A stretch of DNA of 64,000 nt from QWHO01 sp039809865. GTDB taxonomy: Bacteria; Vulcanimicrobiota; Xenobia; Xenobiales; QWHO01. Location of the stretch: NCBI GenBank assembly GCA_039809865.1, contig JBDHVW010000004.1, positions 111,246-175,245 of the forward strand, read 5' to 3'. Below are positions 1 to 8,820 of the stretch, one piece after another. Under the pieces are notes generated by a model that had not been told where the DNA came from, did not search any database, and saw only the letters and a list, made by a program, of their open reading frames with translations. Within the stretch, counting starts at the first letter, position 1. Every line of letters starts with the position of its first letter. The position numbers and the translations under genes are program-made.

Positions 1-1513
1 GACTGAGCTCGGCCGGAGCGGTCACCGTGCCGTCCAGGTTGACGATCTGCACGTCGTAATTGGAGCCGTTGTAGATCATCACGGCCACCTCGCTCGAATC
101 GGGGGCCCAGCCGATCGGGCGGCAGTTGGTGGTGAGGTTGCCGATGGGTCCGGCGATCTGGCGAGCTCCCAGCCCGTTAGCCAGGCGCTGGTAGTAGTAC
201 ATGTCGGGCGAGGCGGAATCGGTCTGGTAGAGATAGGCCACGCGCGCGCCGTCGGGCGAGGGAACGGGGCCGGTCTCGTTGGAGGCCGTGCGCGAGAGAT
301 AGCGGAAGCCATCCCCTTCGAGGTTGCAGGCGACCAGGTCGTAGTTGCCCGCTCCGCCATCGTCCACGCTGAAGACCATCTCGTTGGGGGTCGAGACGGC
401 GATCTGCCTGGTAGCGGTGTCGGTCGCCTGCACGACGCCGTTCTCGACGTCGGCCACCACCACGTTGAGGGTGAAGGACGTGGGCGGCAGCGAGCCCAGC
501 GTCGGGATCCACTCCCAGTAGGAGACCCACGCGCCGGTCCCGGCCGTGCCGGCGGTCGGGTCCCACTCCATCCGGTCCTCCTGCAGGCTGGAAAAGGCTC
601 CGTCGCCTGGGACGGCGGCGGTCCACTTGCAGAAGAGGGGATCGTCGGGGTCGAGGTCGGTCGCCTCGACCTTGAGCAAAACCTGGTCGTTGGGGGCCAC
701 CATGGCGTCCGTGCCAGCAGGGGTCGTGGGAGGACGAGAGACGAGCGTCATCCGGTCGATCACGGGAGCGTTGTTGGCCGGGACCGCCAGCACGGGGGCC
801 GCGGCCCGCGGGGCCGAGCCGGGCCCGGCTCCGTTGCGGTCGTCGATCACGCCGCTGCTGTTGAGCACCCCGGCGGTGACGCTGACCGAGCCGAGGGGGG
901 TGATCGTGATCGTGTAAGCCGAGCTCACGTGGGTGGCCTGAAAGAAGGCCAGGGGAGAGCCGCCCGGGGGCGTCCCGGTGGCGCCATACTGGATGCCCTG
1001 CGAGACCACGATGTGGTAGTCCTCGCCCAGACGCGCCATGCCGTTCGACGTGACCGTGCCGGAAGGGGTGAAGATGAGCAGAGGGTCCGGGTTGGCGGGC
1101 CAGGAGGGTGGGAGTTGGTCGAAATTCGTCGTCAGGATGGGCGGGGCGGTCGTAAAGCTGCCCGACGAGGGGTTCCAGATCGAGCTGAAGATGACGGCTC
1201 CGGGAAAGTCGCCCTCGTAATTGGACACGCGGGTGATCCTGGGAGTGACCTGTCCGATCAGATTGTACACGGACTGACTGTGGGGAACCGTTCCGTTGGC
1301 GCTCGGAAAGCCGACGGCCACGGGCACCTGCCGGGCCAACGCGGTCTGACGGGCCAGCCGCAGCTCCTCGGCCACCACCTGGGCCAGGCCCTGCGACTGC
1401 GCGCCGCCAACGCCTCGCCGCATGTTGGCCATTCCGACCAGAATGAGCAGACTGACGATCACGATGCCGATCATCAGCTCTAGCAGTGTGAAACCCTTGC
1501 GCCGCCGCCCCAC
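1..1513 (-). CDS. Type IV prepilin-like (GspH/FimT-type) protein with C-terminal propeller-like repeats, 3' end cut off
   Basis: This frame is open from a GTG at 1513 to the window edge, about 504 codons, so the C-terminus is missing. Residues 5-13 read KGFTLLELM, the prepilin peptidase site with Glu at +5, followed by a hydrophobic helix (IGIVIVSLLILVGM). The next segment (ELRLARQTALARQVPVAVGF) is typical of GspH/FimT minor pseudopilins. After about 200 residues come Ig-like stretches, then motifs such as PVPSPDGARVAYLYQ and CRPIGWAPDSSEVAVMIY, which match the PD40/TolB propeller pattern. This suggests a minor pseudopilin carrying an exposed sensor or binding head. I see no convincing Shine-Dalgarno. 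Prepilin assignment is firm; the role of the head is inference. Confidence 0.75.
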   Translation of the reverse strand, partial: MGRRRKGFTLLELMIGIVIVSLLILVGMANMRRGVGGAQSQGLAQVVAEELRLARQTALARQVPVAVGFPSANGTVPHSQSVYNLIGQVTPRITRVSNYEGDFPGAVIFSSIWNPSSGSFTTAPPILTTNFDQLPPSWPANPDPLLIFTPSGTVTSNGMARLGEDYHIVVSQGIQYGATGTPPGGSPLAFFQATHVSSAYTITITPLGSVSVTAGVLNSSGVIDDRNGAGPGSAPRAAAPVLAVPANNAPVIDRMTLVSRPPTTPAGTDAMVAPNDQVLLKVEATDLDPDDPLFCKWTAAVPGDGAFSSLQEDRMEWDPTAGTAGTGAWVSYWEWIPTLGSLPPTSFTLNVVVADVENGVVQATDTATRQIAVSTPNEMVFSVDDGGAGNYDLVACNLEGDGFRYLSRTASNETGPVPSPDGARVAYLYQTDSASPDMYYYQRLANGLGARQIAGPIGNLTTNCRPIGWAPDSSEVAVMIYNGSNYDVQIVNLDGTVTAPAELS

Positions 1514-1617
1514 GATTCGATCATACGACGGGGGTGGGAGAAATTCCACTGCGCGTTCAGGATTTTTTCAGGGCGCAATGGCAACTTGCCCGGAGCAAAC
1601 CTAGCGGGAGCCCCCCC

Positions 1618-2601
1618 ATGAACGTCACCCTGACCCGTCCAGTTCCGGCCTGCACGCACCACCACGGCGCGGCCCCTCCGGACGCGTCCGGAGAGGCGCC
1701 GACATCCGACTTGCCGGGCGCGCTGGGCTGGCTGGACCGCTACACGAAGCCCCGACCCGGCACCGACGGCGATCTGGCCGAGAACAGCTACATCCAACCG
1801 ATGTTCCACGCTATCCCCGCCGGGTTCGCTTTCATGGGCTTCGAGGGGGTAGCTGTGGCTTCCGGCGCTTCCCTTCTGTCCACTCTGGTGGCCCGCCAGA
1901 CGGACAACCGCGGACTGGCTCTGGCGGCGGGTGCCGCCTTCGGCGCGCTGGCATGCGCGGGTCTGGCGGGCCTGCACGGCCCCGTGGGAGTGGCTCAGGT
2001 GGCCAGCGGGGCTCTCCTGGGCGGCGTGCATGCCTTCCGTGGCGACAAGGCGGCCCGCGTGCGCGACGCGTCCGGCAACGCGACCCTGATCAACGGCTTG
2101 TTCTTGCCCGGCACCTCCAAGCTCGCCGGGGCCATCGGCTCGGGCGTGGGCGCCTGCCTGGACGATGCGCCCGTCTGGAAGCAAGTCACCGTGGGAGCGG
2201 CCACCGGCGCGGCCCTGGGTGGCGCCCTGGCGGCCCTGGGTCAGGCTCCCGCCGGGGCGGCCCTGACGGTGGGCCTGAGCGCCCTGGCGGGCGGCGTCGG
2301 ACCGTTGTTCGGCCCGCGCTTCTCGCAGGGTTTCCGCAACTTCGGCCTGGACAGCGGGCTGGCAGCCAATCGCGCGCTGCGCAAGCTGGGCGTGCCCGAG
2401 GAAAAGCTCAACGAGGAGTTGGCCAACAACATCGGCGCCTTCCCCAGCCAGTTCCTGAAGGAAGGCCTGCGCGGGTTCATCAACAGCGACATGCAGGTCA
2501 GCGCCCTGTTCGTGGGGGGGCTGGTCGAGTCAGCCGAGCTGATCGCCCTCTATGCCGAGCAAAAGAAGGGTCAGAAGGGGCACTCGCATCAACATCACTG
2601 A
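1618..2601 (+). CDS. Hypothetical Gly/Ala-rich protein with His-rich tail
   Basis: 327 residues. ATG 1618 is chosen because GGGAG lies 7 nt upstream; an upstream in-frame start at 1534 would run into the divergent prepilin region and encode an unlikely leader. The first 40 residues are polar, Pro/Ala/Thr-rich and lack a Sec signal. The middle (residues about 60-250) has repeated Gly/Ala-rich hydrophobic stretches resembling glycine zippers, for example VTVGAATGAALGGALAALG, which could form membrane-inserted helices. The protein ends in HSHQHH. I do not recognise a family. It resembles in style the C-terminal half of the gluzincin at 49 kb. The next gene overlaps its 3' end. Confidence 0.7.
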   Translation: MNVTLTRPVPACTHHHGAAPPDASGEAPTSDLPGALGWLDRYTKPRPGTDGDLAENSYIQPMFHAIPAGFAFMGFEGVAVASGASLLSTLVARQTDNRGLALAAGAAFGALACAGLAGLHGPVGVAQVASGALLGGVHAFRGDKAARVRDASGNATLINGLFLPGTSKLAGAIGSGVGACLDDAPVWKQVTVGAATGAALGGALAALGQAPAGAALTVGLSALAGGVGPLFGPRFSQGFRNFGLDSGLAANRALRKLGVPEEKLNEELANNIGAFPSQFLKEGLRGFINSDMQVSALFVGGLVESAELIALYAEQKKGQKGHSHQHH

Positions 2602-3235
2602 GCGGTACCCGGTGGGGCCGGACCGGATTCTTTGCCTGACCTCGACCGAGGAGTATCACGCCTGGGGCTATCTCGGCCCAGCGTTGCTGGTGGACGGGGC
2701 CGGCCAGACCGTGGCCGAGCTGCGCGGCGAGCGCGCCGCCTTGCTGCCCGGGGAGCGTTTTTTGCTGGGCCTGGAGGGCTACGACTTCTTCGACACCTGG
2801 ATGTACGACCGCAACGGCGACGAGCTCGGGCACTGGCGCAGCTACGGGCACTACGTGGTGGAGGGTGAGGACGTGCGGGTGGTGGAGTGCGATCGACGCT
2901 CGCCCAGCGATGCGCGGGTGTCCCGCTTGCTGCCGGACGGCTCGGTCGCTCACGGTCCAAAGCTGGTGCACGGTCAGGTGCCGCCACCGGTGGTGCTGAC
3001 CAACGGCATGATTGTGGTGCTGGACGCGGGGCGTCTCGTCGGCGTGGACCGCGAGCTGCGCGCCCGCGTGCTGGCCGAGCTTGTCGCCACGCCTGAAGGG
3101 GAAAGCTGGCGCTTCTCGGGTCGGCTGACTCTGACCGACGGGCAGCTCGAGGTCGCGGTGACCGAGCGCTCCCCCGACGCTCCGGTTACGACCCGATCCC
3201 GCACCTGGACTTTTCGCCTCTCAGATTGGCGGTGA
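2552..3235 (+). CDS. Hypothetical soluble protein
   Basis: Up to 227 residues. The ATG at 2552 overlaps the preceding gene by 50 nt; an in-frame GTG at 2612 (207 residues) is the alternative. Neither has a strong ribosome binding site. No signal peptide or membrane helix is visible. The sequence is rich in predicted beta strands with aromatic turns (GLEGYDFFDTWMYDRNGDE, SYGHYVVEGEDVRVVECDRR). No known family recognised. Close spacing suggests co-transcription with the flanking genes. Confidence 0.6.
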   Translation: MPSKRRVRRGTRINITERYPVGPDRILCLTSTEEYHAWGYLGPALLVDGAGQTVAELRGERAALLPGERFLLGLEGYDFFDTWMYDRNGDELGHWRSYGHYVVEGEDVRVVECDRRSPSDARVSRLLPDGSVAHGPKLVHGQVPPPVVLTNGMIVVLDAGRLVGVDRELRARVLAELVATPEGESWRFSGRLTLTDGQLEVAVTERSPDAPVTTRSRTWTFRLSDWR

Positions 3236-3280
3236 GTCGCCGGGCAGGCGCCCGTGGCTGCTAAAGGGAAGACTCTCCTG

Positions 3281-3673
3281 ATGCGCTGGCTGCTGTTGCT
3301 GTGCCTGTTCCTGCCGGTGCGGGCCGAGGTGCGCCTGCCGGTCGAGGGCCTCGACGTCCGTTTCCAGAACGCCGAGGTCACTTCGGACCAGCGTAACTTC
3401 CTGGTGCACGTGCTGATTCGCAATCCGGGCAAAGAAGTCCAGCGGGTTTACTGGCAAGACTACTTCACGCTTGTGAACGCGCGTGGCGAGGCTTTGCGTC
3501 CGCCCACCGACGGCGGGGTCGACCAGGGCCAGGGGCTGGTGCGCACGTTCGGCTCCTGGGAGCTGGCCCCGGGCGGCAAGGCCCGGATGTTGATCTACTT
3601 CCCGCTGGTGCCGGGCGACCTGCCCGTCAAGCTGCGTTTGAGCGACGAGCGCGAGCTGGGGCCCTACCGCTGA
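3281..3673 (+). CDS. Hypothetical secreted protein
   Basis: 130 residues from ATG 3281. The N-terminus MRWLLLLCLFLPVRAEV is a compact Sec signal peptide with a likely cut after RA. A GTG at 3254 would only place a polar stretch before the signal. The mature part (VRFQNAEVTSDQRNFLVHVL, then WELAPGGKARMLIYFPL) looks like an Ig-like beta sandwich of the DUF4352 type, judging from the strand pattern and the aromatic/charged turns; this is inference. It is the third gene of a same-strand run starting at 1618. Its end overlaps the convergent small gene at 3664. Confidence 0.65.
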   Translation: MRWLLLLCLFLPVRAEVRLPVEGLDVRFQNAEVTSDQRNFLVHVLIRNPGKEVQRVYWQDYFTLVNARGEALRPPTDGGVDQGQGLVRTFGSWELAPGGKARMLIYFPLVPGDLPVKLRLSDERELGPYR

Positions 3674-3831
3674 GAGCGGGCGGCCACCAGGGAGAGACCC
3701 AGGCCGGCGGCCAGGCAGGCCAGCGGAACGGCGGGAGACGGCTGGCTCTGAACCGGAGCGGGCTTCTTGGGCGGCTCGGCCACGGCCAGTTGGACCAACA
3801 GAGCGAGCATGAGCAGAAGACGGATGGGCAA
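3664..3831 (-). CDS. Small secreted or membrane protein, 55 residues
   Basis: A short gene starting at TTG 3831, with a strong Shine-Dalgarno (AGGGAGGA) ending 7 nt before the start. The product begins MPIRLLLMLALLVQLAVAEP, a convincing signal peptide. A Lys/Pro linker (PPKKPAPVQSQPSPA) and a second hydrophobic stretch (PLACLAAGLGLSLVAA) follow, ending in RSQR, a layout like a tail anchor or sorting signal. It overlaps the 3' end of the convergent gene by 10 nt. Function unknown. Confidence 0.55.
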   Translation of the reverse strand: MPIRLLLMLALLVQLAVAEPPKKPAPVQSQPSPAVPLACLAAGLGLSLVAARSQR

Positions 3832-3941
3832 AGGCTTGTCCTCCCTGGAGTTGCTATACTCCGATCGTAGGCAATTGCCGTTGCGCGCACTTTACCGAAT
3901 CGTTTCCAAAGTGTGAACACGATCGACCCAGACCATGCAAA

Positions 3942-3965
3942 GAAGCCCCGATCGCTCGGGGCTTC
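3942..3965 (-). terminator. Hairpin terminator
   Basis: GAAGCCCCG, a 6-nt loop and CGGGGCTTC form a perfect 9-bp stem about 18 nt past the stop of the minus-strand gene at 3983. On the minus strand the stem is followed by TTT. Confidence 0.75.
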
Positions 3966-3982
3966 TCGACTGCCGGTGAGGT

Positions 3983-4342
3983 CTAGCCTCCGGCGGCTTT
4001 ATCGGCTGCGGCTGCGGCTGGCGCGGCCTTGCCCAGCATTCCCACGTAGGACTTGGCCAGCTGGTCGTACGAGGTGAACATCTCGTTGATGAAGTTCATC
4101 ATCATGCCCTGACTGACGGAGGACTCGCCCAGCATACCGAGCATCATCCCCTCGATGTTGCCCTCGGGCGTGCCGACCAGGGGACCCGGCACGGCGAAAC
4201 CGCCTGCCAGCGGGTTACCCAGCGGGTTCAGCCCACCACCGAAATTGAGACCGGTCGGAAAGATCTGCCCGGGGGCAAGTTGCGGTGCGTTGGTGAAACC
4301 AGCCAGCTGGCTGGCGACGAGATTGGTGGGATCTACAGCCAT
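3983..4342 (-). CDS. Hypothetical Met/Gly-rich small protein
   Basis: 119 residues from ATG 4342 (MAVDPTNLVASQLAGFTNAP). There is no Sec signal. The first half is Gly/Pro/Asn-rich and low in complexity (LNFGGGLNPLGNPLAGGF). The second half has a Met-rich amphipathic helix (EGMMLGMLGESSVSQGMMMN) and an Ala-rich C-terminus. The gene appears leaderless: TAGACT lies 6 nt before the ATG, and a GTTNACA-like box lies 31 nt further upstream. Polar N-terminus and promoter type are shared with other putative exoproteins in this window. Family unknown. Confidence 0.7.
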   Translation of the reverse strand: MAVDPTNLVASQLAGFTNAPQLAPGQIFPTGLNFGGGLNPLGNPLAGGFAVPGPLVGTPEGNIEGMMLGMLGESSVSQGMMMNFINEMFTSYDQLAKSYVGMLGKAAPAAAAADKAAGG

Positions 4343-4348
4343 GGCATC

Positions 4349-4392
4349 AGTCTACCACAGACTTGTGAACGTGTCATTACAGGAGTGTTACA
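4349..4392 (-). promoter_or_regulatory. Possible GTTNACA-type promoter of the gene at 4342
   Basis: On the minus strand, TGTAACA (4392-4386), 31 nt, then TAGACT (4354-4349), 6 nt before the ATG. TGTAACA is a variant, and a consensus GTTCACA also sits nearby at 4364-4370, so this member of the set is less certain. The same region holds a 9-bp inverted repeat TGTTACAAA...TTTGTAACA in front of ddl. Confidence 0.4.
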
Positions 4393-4477
4393 AAAGAGAA
4401 ACCCATTTGTAACATCTGCCGGGAGATCGAACACAAGTTCTGAAGGAAATTCAAGCCGTGCCCGAATTCTCGAGCTT

Positions 4478-5572
4478 ATGAGCAAGATCAGGATTGGCGT
4501 GGTTTTCGGAGGCCGCTCCGGCGAGCATGAAGTGAGCGTGCTGTCGGCGCGGTCGGTCATCAACGGGCTCGACCCGAACAAGTACGAGGTCGTCCCTCTG
4601 GGAATCACGCGCGAAGGCAAGTGGCTTCCCCCCGTCAAAGCCACGGCCGCCCTCGAGGCCGGGGTGGTGAACGGCAACGGTACCACATTGGCGGTGCTGC
4701 CGGGCGGCGAGCAAGCCCTGACGACCCTGAAAGACGAGGCCAGCATCCCGCGCCTGGACGTCATCTTTCCGGTGCTGCACGGCACCTACGGCGAAGATGG
4801 CACCATCCAGGGTCTGTTCGAGATGGCGGGTCTGCCCTACGTAGGGGCAGGCGTGTCGGGCTCGGCGGTCGGAATGGACAAGGCCCTGATGAAGGCGATC
4901 TGGACCGCTCACGGCCTGCCCCAGCTGGCCTGGCAGCAAGTCACCCGGACCGACCTCGAGATCCGGCGCGAGCAGGTGATCGAGAAGCTGCTGCAGTCGC
5001 CCGGGCTGCCCTGCTTCGTCAAGCCGGCCAACCTGGGCTCCAGCGTGGGAATCTCGCGCGCGACCACGCGCGAGGAGCTGGAGAAAGCCCTGGACGTGGC
5101 GGCCGAGTATGATCGCAAGCTGGTGGTCGAAGAGGCCGCGAAGAAACCCCGCGAGATCGAGATCAGCGTGCTGGGCAACGATCGCCCCGAGGCCTCGCTG
5201 CCCGGAGAGATCGTGCACGGCCACGAGTTCTATGACTACAAGGCCAAATACCTGAACACCAAAGGCCAGGAGACCGTCATCCCGGCCGAGATCACCCCCG
5301 AGCAGACCGCGCGCATCAAAGAGCTGGCCATCGCGGCCTACCAGGCGCTCGATCTGAACGGCCTTTCGCGGGTCGACTTCTTCCTCGACGAGACAGGCGC
5401 CATCTACCTCAATGAGGTCAACACGATGCCGGGCTTCACCCCGGTGTCGATGTACGCCCGCATGTGGGAGAAGAGCGGCCTGTCCTACGGCGCGTTGCTG
5501 GATCGCCTGATCGAGCTGGGCCTGGAGCGCTTCTCGGACCGGCAGCGGAACCGCGTCGATCGAGGAGTCTGA
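4478..5572 (+). CDS. ddl: D-alanine--D-alanine ligase
   Basis: 364 residues, the usual length. It joins two D-Ala with ATP to make the peptidoglycan precursor dipeptide in the cytoplasm. The start is set at MSKIRIGVVFGGRSGEHEVS, the conserved N-terminus; an open frame extends to 4280 but lacks conservation. ATP-grasp landmarks are the EHEVS segment with the catalytic Glu, HGTYGEDGTIQGLFEMAGLP, CFVKPANLGSSVGIS (ATP and Ser of the triad), EFYDYKAKY (omega-loop Tyr) and YLNEVNTMPGFT (Mg ligands). The Tyr in the omega loop predicts D-Ala rather than D-lactate as second substrate. The ribosome binding site is weak. The lipoprotein gene follows 25 nt downstream. Confidence 0.95.
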   Translation: MSKIRIGVVFGGRSGEHEVSVLSARSVINGLDPNKYEVVPLGITREGKWLPPVKATAALEAGVVNGNGTTLAVLPGGEQALTTLKDEASIPRLDVIFPVLHGTYGEDGTIQGLFEMAGLPYVGAGVSGSAVGMDKALMKAIWTAHGLPQLAWQQVTRTDLEIRREQVIEKLLQSPGLPCFVKPANLGSSVGISRATTREELEKALDVAAEYDRKLVVEEAAKKPREIEISVLGNDRPEASLPGEIVHGHEFYDYKAKYLNTKGQETVIPAEITPEQTARIKELAIAAYQALDLNGLSRVDFFLDETGAIYLNEVNTMPGFTPVSMYARMWEKSGLSYGALLDRLIELGLERFSDRQRNRVDRGV

Positions 5573-5597
5573 AGGCAGCGAGAGAATCCCAGTCCGG

Positions 5598-6935
5598 ATG
5601 AGGCTTTCCGGGCTTGGATTAGCGCTGGCTCTGGTGTTGTGTGGCTGCGGCACGCAACCTCCGGCTGCGGTTGTCAGCGCTTCGCCGGTGGCCGTGGTGC
5701 CGCCGGCCCCCCTGCCGGTCGACAACCTCAAGCAGGCGCGGGCGCTGGCGTCTCGTGGCGACTGGCGGGCGGCTGCCTCGTTCGCCCGCGAGGCGCTCAA
5801 GACGAAGCTGAATGAGTCCGATGCATTGGAGGCACGCGGCATTCTGCTGGAGACCTCGCTCCGCATCGGCGACTACCGGGGCGCGCGCGAGCTTCTGGCG
5901 GCGGTGACTCCCGAGGAGAGCGAGGGGCTGGCTCGGCAGCAGCTGCTGCTGGCCCGTCAGGCGCTTGACGGCGGCAAGTATCCGGACGCCATTCTGCGCG
6001 CCCGGACGGTGCAGGAGATCGAGCCAGCCGCCCACGAGGTGCTGGCACGGGCGTATCTGGCCACCAACCAGACCGAGCTGGCGCTGGCCGAGCTCAAGCA
6101 CGTTCCCGGGTCCGGGCCGCAGATGCAGCTCTTGCGCGAGGAGGTGGCCGACCGCGCCAGGGGTCGCTCGGTCGAGCTGGCCGGGCGCCAGCTCTCTCTG
6201 GCGCAATTGCAGGCCGAGCACGGTCAGTGGGGGCAGGCCGCCGTGGCCGCTCGTAAAGCCGGTGCCATGTTCGAGCGAATGGGGGGCCACAAAGGGGAGC
6301 GCGCACTGGCCGCGTTCATCGAGGCCCAGGAGGCCGCCTCGCGGGGCGAGTTCAAGGCGGCCGCGCGGCTGACGTCGCAGGCGGTCGAACTGGACCCGCG
6401 CGCGGAATACAAAACCAAGCTGACGTTCTACCAGGAGAAAGATCGCCTGCTGGTCTCTCGGGACGAGATCGTGGACGTGGAGGGCTTCCAGTTCCCGCCC
6501 ACGATCGAGGAGGGCGCGGCGCGCGACACTCTCTATCTGCTGGGCTCGACCCCGGACGATCCCGTGGTGGGCGGCCGCGAGCTCTTCTACGACGTCAAGA
6601 AGACCCGGTTCAGCGGCTCGGGCGACGCCATGGTCAATCTCAAGACCGAGGGGCCGGGACGGGATTATTGGAACCTCGTGTTTACGGGCCCGGGGCGAGC
6701 CGATCTGAAGCCCGGGCTTTATGACCGCGCCGGCTCGGAGGATCCCGACGCCGCCGCCCTGGACATCAGCGGCTGCGAGCGAGGCGCTGGCCATTCCATC
6801 GGCAAGTTCCAGGTTTACGAGGTCGTCTACGGCCCGAAACACGAGCTGCAGCGCTTTGCGGCCGACTTCGTGGTCAGCGCCGACGGCCACAAGCCGTTCT
6901 TCGGTAAGGTCCGTTATCACTCCAGGTATCGCTAG
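5598..6935 (+). CDS. Lipoprotein with TPR-like helical region and C-terminal beta domain
   Basis: 445 residues. MRLSGLGLALALVLCGCGTQ is a lipoprotein signal with lipobox LCGC and lipidated Cys17. A short Pro/Ala linker precedes helical repeats (residues about 45-280) of TPR type, such as ALASRGDWRAAASFAREALK. From about residue 300 a beta-rich domain follows, ending GKFQVYEVVYGPKHELQRFA and KVRYHSRYR. This resembles a beta-sandwich domain repeated in many secreted proteobacterial proteins, but that is from memory. It sits 25 nt after ddl and may be co-transcribed. A role in envelope assembly is a guess. Confidence 0.75.
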   Translation: MRLSGLGLALALVLCGCGTQPPAAVVSASPVAVVPPAPLPVDNLKQARALASRGDWRAAASFAREALKTKLNESDALEARGILLETSLRIGDYRGARELLAAVTPEESEGLARQQLLLARQALDGGKYPDAILRARTVQEIEPAAHEVLARAYLATNQTELALAELKHVPGSGPQMQLLREEVADRARGRSVELAGRQLSLAQLQAEHGQWGQAAVAARKAGAMFERMGGHKGERALAAFIEAQEAASRGEFKAAARLTSQAVELDPRAEYKTKLTFYQEKDRLLVSRDEIVDVEGFQFPPTIEEGAARDTLYLLGSTPDDPVVGGRELFYDVKKTRFSGSGDAMVNLKTEGPGRDYWNLVFTGPGRADLKPGLYDRAGSEDPDAAALDISGCERGAGHSIGKFQVYEVVYGPKHELQRFAADFVVSADGHKPFFGKVRYHSRYR

Positions 6936-7098
6936 GATCCGCCCCGAACGGCATAGCTCCGGCCGCAAACCTCCCGGTGGTGACGGAGGAAACTCCGCCG
7001 CCACCAGACTTTGAGGGCGGCTCGGAGCCAAGCACAATGGATCGATCGGCGCGTCCTTCCGGCCGCGCCTCGGCAGTCTCACTTTCGAAGGAGCCCCC

Positions 7099-8772
7099 AT
7101 GTCCAAGCACATCCTCGTGGGAGTGGCCTGGCCTTATGCCAACGGCCCCCTTCACCTCGGTCACCTGGCCGGCTGTTATCTGCCCGCCGACATCTTCTCG
7201 CGCTATCACCGCATGGCCGGCAATCACGTGCTGATGGTCTCAGGCTCGGACCAGCACGGCACGCCCGTCACGGTGCGGGCCGAGGCCGAGAAATGCAGTC
7301 CCCAGGAGGTGGCCGACCGCTACCACGCCAGCTTCCTCGAGTCGTTCGAGCGTCTGGGCGTGCAGTGGGAGCTCTTCACCAAGACCACCACCGAGAACCA
7401 CCGCAACGTGGTGCAGGACATCTTCCGCAAGCTGCACGCCAAGGGCTACCTGTATCCGGCCACGCAGACGATGCTGTACGACCCGGAGGTCGAGGCTTTC
7501 CTCCCCGACCGCTTCGTGGAGGGCACCTGTCCCCACTGCGGCTTCACCCACGCGCGCGGGGACCAATGCGACAGCTGCGGCCGCACGCTGGATGCGCTGG
7601 AGCTGAAGAATCCGCGCTCCAAGCGCTCCAACGCCACTCCCGTGCCCCGCGACACCACCCACCTGTTCTTCAAGTGGTCGGCTTTCAACGACAAGCTCGA
7701 GGACTACGTGGCCGGCAAAGGCTGGTGGCGTCCGAACGTGATCAACTTCACCCGGCGCTACCTCAAGGAGGGCCTGGTGGACTCGGCCGTGACTCGCGAC
7801 ATGGCCTGGGGCATTCCCGTGCCCATCGAAGGGTTCACGGAAAAGGCGATCTACGTCTGGTTCGAGGCGGTGATCGGCTATCTGAGCGCGGCGGTCGAGT
7901 GGGCCTCGATTCAGGGCACGCCGGATGCCTGGCAGAAATGGTGGAAGGACCCCTCCGCTGAGACCTATTACTTTGTCGGCAAGGACAACATCCCGTTCCA
8001 CGCCATTCGCTGGCCGGCCGTGCTGGTGGGCCTGGAGGAGGGCCACAACCTGCCCACCAACGTGCCCGCCAACGAGTTCCTCAACCTCGAGGGGCACGCG
8101 TTCTCCACGTCGCGCAACTGGGCGCTGTGGGTCAACGAGGTACTGGACCGCTACGATCCCGACCCGCTACGCTTCGTGCTCACGGTGAACGCCCCCGAGA
8201 ACAACGATGCCGACTTCACCTGGCACGAGTTCCTGCGCAAGAACAACGACGAGCTGGTGGCCGCCTGGGGCAACCTGGTGCAGCGCATCACGACGTTCAA
8301 CAACAAGAACTTCGAGGGCAAGGTGCCGGTGGCGGCTCCCACGGCCGAGGACGAGGCGATCTTGAAGTCCTGCGCGGACACGTTCCCCGCCGTGGCGGAG
8401 CTGATCGAGGCCTGCAAGTTCAAAGCCGCGCTGGGGCGCATCTTCGAGACGGTCCGCGAGGGCAACCGCTACATCGACACCCAGGAGCCCTGGAAGACCA
8501 TCAAGGTCGACCGGGCGCGAGCGGCGACCTCGGTCGCCACGGCCTTACGGCTCATCGCGGGCCTGAAGGTGCTGCTGACGCCGTTCTTGCCCAACACGTG
8601 CCGCAAGCTGCACGAGATCCTGGCGTTGCCGGGGACTTCCGACACGGCAGCGTGGTCGATGCCCGAGCTGGCCGAGGGCCACGTCCTGGGCACGCCGGCT
8701 CCGCTCTTCAAGAAGCTGGACGACTCCATCGTCGAGGAAGAGCGAGCGCGGTTGGGCCCACCGCCGGAGTGA
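7099..8772 (+). CDS. metG: Methionyl-tRNA synthetase
   Basis: 557 residues; charges tRNA-Met with methionine. ATG 7099 has GAAGGAG 6 nt upstream. The class I HIGH motif is HLGH in PYANGPLHLGHLAG. The KMSKS position reads FSTSR, as in the archaeal/actinobacterial-like branch. One zinc knuckle is intact (CPHCGFTHARGDQCDSCGR); the second is degenerate, reading NPRSKRSNATP without Cys, so this is a single-zinc form. The anticodon-binding helical domain follows to the end. The C-terminal dimerisation (Trbp111-like) domain found in longer MetRS is absent. Confidence 0.95.
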   Translation: MSKHILVGVAWPYANGPLHLGHLAGCYLPADIFSRYHRMAGNHVLMVSGSDQHGTPVTVRAEAEKCSPQEVADRYHASFLESFERLGVQWELFTKTTTENHRNVVQDIFRKLHAKGYLYPATQTMLYDPEVEAFLPDRFVEGTCPHCGFTHARGDQCDSCGRTLDALELKNPRSKRSNATPVPRDTTHLFFKWSAFNDKLEDYVAGKGWWRPNVINFTRRYLKEGLVDSAVTRDMAWGIPVPIEGFTEKAIYVWFEAVIGYLSAAVEWASIQGTPDAWQKWWKDPSAETYYFVGKDNIPFHAIRWPAVLVGLEEGHNLPTNVPANEFLNLEGHAFSTSRNWALWVNEVLDRYDPDPLRFVLTVNAPENNDADFTWHEFLRKNNDELVAAWGNLVQRITTFNNKNFEGKVPVAAPTAEDEAILKSCADTFPAVAELIEACKFKAALGRIFETVREGNRYIDTQEPWKTIKVDRARAATSVATALRLIAGLKVLLTPFLPNTCRKLHEILALPGTSDTAAWSMPELAEGHVLGTPAPLFKKLDDSIVEEERARLGPPPE

Positions 8773-8820
8773 CAGACATTTTTAAAGGCCTACTTTGGAA
8801 TCGCATAGAAATTCTAAAGT

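Noticed and set aside
4280..4477. Longer N-terminus for D-Ala-D-Ala ligase
   Set aside because: The added segment is not ligase-like and would overlap the divergent gene and its promoter; MSKIRIGVVFGG is the family's normal start.
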